Positions 13,299-15,001 of a stretch of DNA of 15,001 nt are shown here, piece by piece. The stretch covers positions 1 to 15,001 of the forward strand of contig JBOGEX010000030.1 of NCBI GenBank assembly GCA_050741915.1, written 5' to 3'. Origin of the DNA: JACCTH01 sp050741915. GTDB lineage: Bacteria; Actinomycetota; Acidimicrobiia; Spongiisociales; ZC4RG35. Both the position numbers and the translations under genes were made by a program. The notes below the pieces were generated by a model that saw only the letters and a program-made list of their open reading frames with translations, had not been told where the DNA came from and searched no databases. Within the stretch, counting starts at the first letter, position 1. Each line of letters starts with the position of its first letter.

Positions 13299-14027
13299 TT
13301 GGGTGGTGACCTCACTCTCTACATTGCCGGCGATCCGATTCCCGGATATCTCTCCGCCCCCGCCGGCACCGGACCCTTCGCGGGAGTAGTCGTACTTCAT
13401 CAGGCGTACGGCCTGGACGACGACATTCGCCGCCAGACCGATCGAGTCGCATCGCTCGGTTACCTGGCAGTCGCCCCCGACCTGGTCGCTGACGGCGGGT
13501 GGCGCGGTATCGCACTTCTGTTTCGGGACCTGTGGCGGGGAAGAGGTGAGGGGCTGGAGAGGGCCGAGGCAGTCATCGACTGGGTGAAAGAGCGGGCCGA
13601 CTGCAACGGCAAGGTCGGTGCGGTCGGCTTCTGTCTCGGTGCAGGGTTCGCATATCTCCTCGGAGTGTCAGGAAGAATCGATGCCGCCGCTCCCAACTAT
13701 GGACAAGCACCCAAAGTTCTCGCCGGCTCCTGTCCGGTGGTCGCCTCCTATGGAGGGCGAGATCGACTCTTCCGCCGGCAAGCAGCGCGGGTGGAGAAGG
13801 CACTCGACTCGGGCGGGGTCCCAAACGATGTCAAGGTCTATCAGCACGCCGGGCATGGCTTCATGAACCAGAACGACGAACATCCCATCTTGACCGCCCT
13901 CAACCGGCGGTTTCTGGGGACGGGATATCACAAGGACGCTGCCGAGGACACCTGGCTCCGGATCGAACGGTTCTTCGCCCAGTATCTCGACGGCCAGTAT
14001 CTCGACGGCCAGCATCTCGACGCCTAG
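13299..14027 (+). CDS. Dienelactone hydrolase family protein
   Basis: This 242-residue alpha/beta-hydrolase has the dienelactone hydrolase Cys-Asp-His triad: C112 in GFCLGAGFA, D155 in YGGRDRLF and H186 in HAGHGFMN. The N-terminal VVVLHQAYGLDDDIRRQTDR and GYLAVAPDL fit the family as well. Characterised members open dienelactone rings in aromatic degradation, but many act on other esters, so the substrate here is open. The only suitable start is TTG 13299; there is no good ribosome site. The C-terminus ends in a tandem YLDGQ-YLDGQ-HLD repeat encoded by a 15-bp DNA repeat. The gene is divergent from the FAD oxidoreductase (40 bp apart) and ends 3 bp from the convergent oxygenase gene. Confidence 0.9.
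   Translation: MGGDLTLYIAGDPIPGYLSAPAGTGPFAGVVVLHQAYGLDDDIRRQTDRVASLGYLAVAPDLVADGGWRGIALLFRDLWRGRGEGLERAEAVIDWVKERADCNGKVGAVGFCLGAGFAYLLGVSGRIDAAAPNYGQAPKVLAGSCPVVASYGGRDRLFRRQAARVEKALDSGGVPNDVKVYQHAGHGFMNQNDEHPILTALNRRFLGTGYHKDAAEDTWLRIERFFAQYLDGQYLDGQHLDA
13983..14024 (+). repeat. 15-bp tandem repeat in the hydrolase 3' end
   Basis: TATCTCGACGGCCAG occurs twice in a row (13983-13997 and 13998-14012), followed by a partial third unit, CATCTCGACG (14013-14022). It encodes YLDGQ, YLDGQ, HLDA at the extreme C-terminus, outside the catalytic fold. Because the unit is a multiple of three, copy-number change would keep the frame. Confidence 0.85.
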
Positions 14028-14030
14028 CCC

Positions 14031-14873
14031 CTAGCGTCGGATGGCTGCCTCCGCCAGGGTGAGGCTGTGCTTGCCCTCGATCTTCTCATATGCCCACCGA
14101 GCCGGACCGATCAGCCGGTAGCGGCGCGGTAGGAACGGTCGCACCCGCCCGAGGAACGCCAGGTTGATATCGAGCCACCGCTTCCGCCCTGGCGACCACT
14201 TCGCGCCGTAGAGATCGCGCAGGGAGGGGGGAAGCGTTCCGAAGGCCGCAAAGCGAATGAAGGCCCAAATCGGTTTCAAAGCTGTCGGCACTGGCCCGGT
14301 CTTGATGAGGTCGGCGACGTTCTCGGATACATCGGTGGGGAGCAAGCGCCCAGACTCGATCACCGAAGCGACATAGCTTTCCAGGTCGGCGTACGTGGAA
14401 GGGACGTGATCACGAGGGAGCAGCATGAGTTGGGCCGCCACGAGGTTTTCGTGGTGATACCGATCTCGTTCCGCAGTCGTCAGCTTTCGAACGGTCCTTT
14501 CGAAGAAGTAAACCGAGGACACCTCGAGACAGGCGTGCACCCAGAGCAGGAGCTCGGGATCGAGGGCGTCGTAGGGCTCGCCGGTAACCGAGTCGATTCC
14601 GTTGATTTTGGTGTGGAGACGGTTGATGCGATCCGCCGCCTCGTTCGCCTCCGCTTCGGTGCCGAAGGTCATCGTCGACTGCAGCTGCAATGTTCTGATC
14701 AATCGGGCCCAGGGATCGCGTTGGTAGAACGACGTTTGCCGGGCACCGGCGGCGACGAGCGGATGGGCGGCGTGCATGAGGAGCGCTCTCGCTCCACCGA
14801 AGAGAACCGTGATCTCCTGGTTGACAGTCCAGGTGATCGAATCCGGTCCGAAGTACCCGGTATCCGCACTCAC
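14031..14873 (-). CDS. MpaB/Lcp-family oxygenase (DUF2236)
   Basis: The 280-residue protein fits the ER-bound oxygenase MpaB / rubber oxygenase (latex-clearing protein) domain family of heme-containing or heme-like oxygenases. Visible marks are ITVLFGGARALLMHAAHPLV (21-40, with H34 and H37), a conserved QTSFYQRDPWARLIRTLQLQ segment, LLLWVHACLEVSS (H113) and TTAERDRYHHEN. No signal peptide is seen, so it is probably cytoplasmic or membrane-associated. The reaction cannot be assigned; oxidative cleavage of a lipid or polyene is possible by family analogy. The GTG start at 14873 is the best fit; an ATG at 14877 is out of frame. Whether it works with the neighbouring phytoene-desaturase-like enzyme is speculation. 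Confidence 0.85.
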   Translation of the reverse strand: MSADTGYFGPDSITWTVNQEITVLFGGARALLMHAAHPLVAAGARQTSFYQRDPWARLIRTLQLQSTMTFGTEAEANEAADRINRLHTKINGIDSVTGEPYDALDPELLLWVHACLEVSSVYFFERTVRKLTTAERDRYHHENLVAAQLMLLPRDHVPSTYADLESYVASVIESGRLLPTDVSENVADLIKTGPVPTALKPIWAFIRFAAFGTLPPSLRDLYGAKWSPGRKRWLDINLAFLGRVRPFLPRRYRLIGPARWAYEKIEGKHSLTLAEAAIRR

Positions 14874-14909
14874 TCATTCATTCTGTTCTGAAAATACGGT
14901 TCCCGTTCC

Positions 14910-15001
14910 CTAGGCGGCAGTCTGATCGAGGGTGACCTTGTAGCCGAGGTTTTCCAGCTGGCGGATGGCCCGTTTGCGGATCTGTTCGGTGGTGTTGTTG
15001 G
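14910..15001 (-). CDS. C-terminal end of a truncated gene at the edge, possibly a transposase
   Basis: A minus-strand frame open to the right edge ends at 14910 and encodes NNTTEQIRKRAIRQLENLGY followed by KVTLDQTAA and a stop. The basic helix plus 'LENLGYKVTL' ending resembles the C-termini of some IS-family transposases, from memory. Only 29 residues are visible, so this is tentative. No terminal inverted repeat can be recognised in the 36 bp before the oxygenase start. Confidence 0.4.
   Translation of the reverse strand, partial: NNTTEQIRKRAIRQLENLGYKVTLDQTAA

Overview
The window looks like a compact, GC-rich chromosomal segment of an actinobacterium, plausibly from the Acidimicrobiia or a relative. 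This placement is an inference. It rests on the GC-rich codon use, the F420-type luciferase-like oxidoreductase, the MpaB/Lcp-type oxygenase and the small actinobacterial-style hypothetical proteins. No rRNA, tRNA or CRISPR array was seen.

Layout. The left end (1-680) is degraded. It holds the start of a minus-strand gene running off the edge, the N-terminal stub of an ECF-type sigma factor joined out of frame to the C-terminal end of another protein, and two copies of a ~37-bp element, each just upstream of a minus-strand start. A plus-strand block follows: a secreted beta-propeller-like lipoprotein (683-2119), heme O synthase ctaB (2154-3047), a divergent lgt-family gene overlapping it (3034-3942), and a DAHP synthase/chorismate mutase fusion (4095-5141). 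From about 5.2 kb the genes alternate in orientation with almost no spacing: a membrane-anchored molybdopterin oxidoreductase (-), tag (+) and a YbdK-type carboxylate-amine ligase (+), an LLM oxidoreductase (-), a three-gene operon of small or unknown proteins (-), a stand-alone 5'-3' exonuclease (+), a phytoene-desaturase-like FAD enzyme (-), a dienelactone hydrolase (+), an MpaB/Lcp-family oxygenase (-), and the C-terminal end of a possible transposase (-) at the right edge.

The strongest unexpected element lies between lgt and the DAHP synthase gene. A 20-residue leader peptide containing FFAYYFF (3939-4001) starts on the lgt stop codon as an ATGA overlap. A perfect hairpin with a T-tract (4026-4055) follows it, and the segments between can form both a protector and an anti-terminator hairpin. 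This is the layout of a ribosome-mediated transcription attenuator responding to phenylalanine and tyrosine supply. It stands directly in front of the enzyme that commits carbon to aromatic amino acids and, through its chorismate mutase domain, to Phe and Tyr.

Other points of interest: the Lgt homologue has changed several residues considered important in E. coli Lgt; the phytoene-desaturase-like gene has no ATG, GTG or TTG able to include its FAD-binding motif; a divergent gene pair overlaps head to head by 12 bp; and a spaced repeat array lies upstream of the LLM oxidoreductase.
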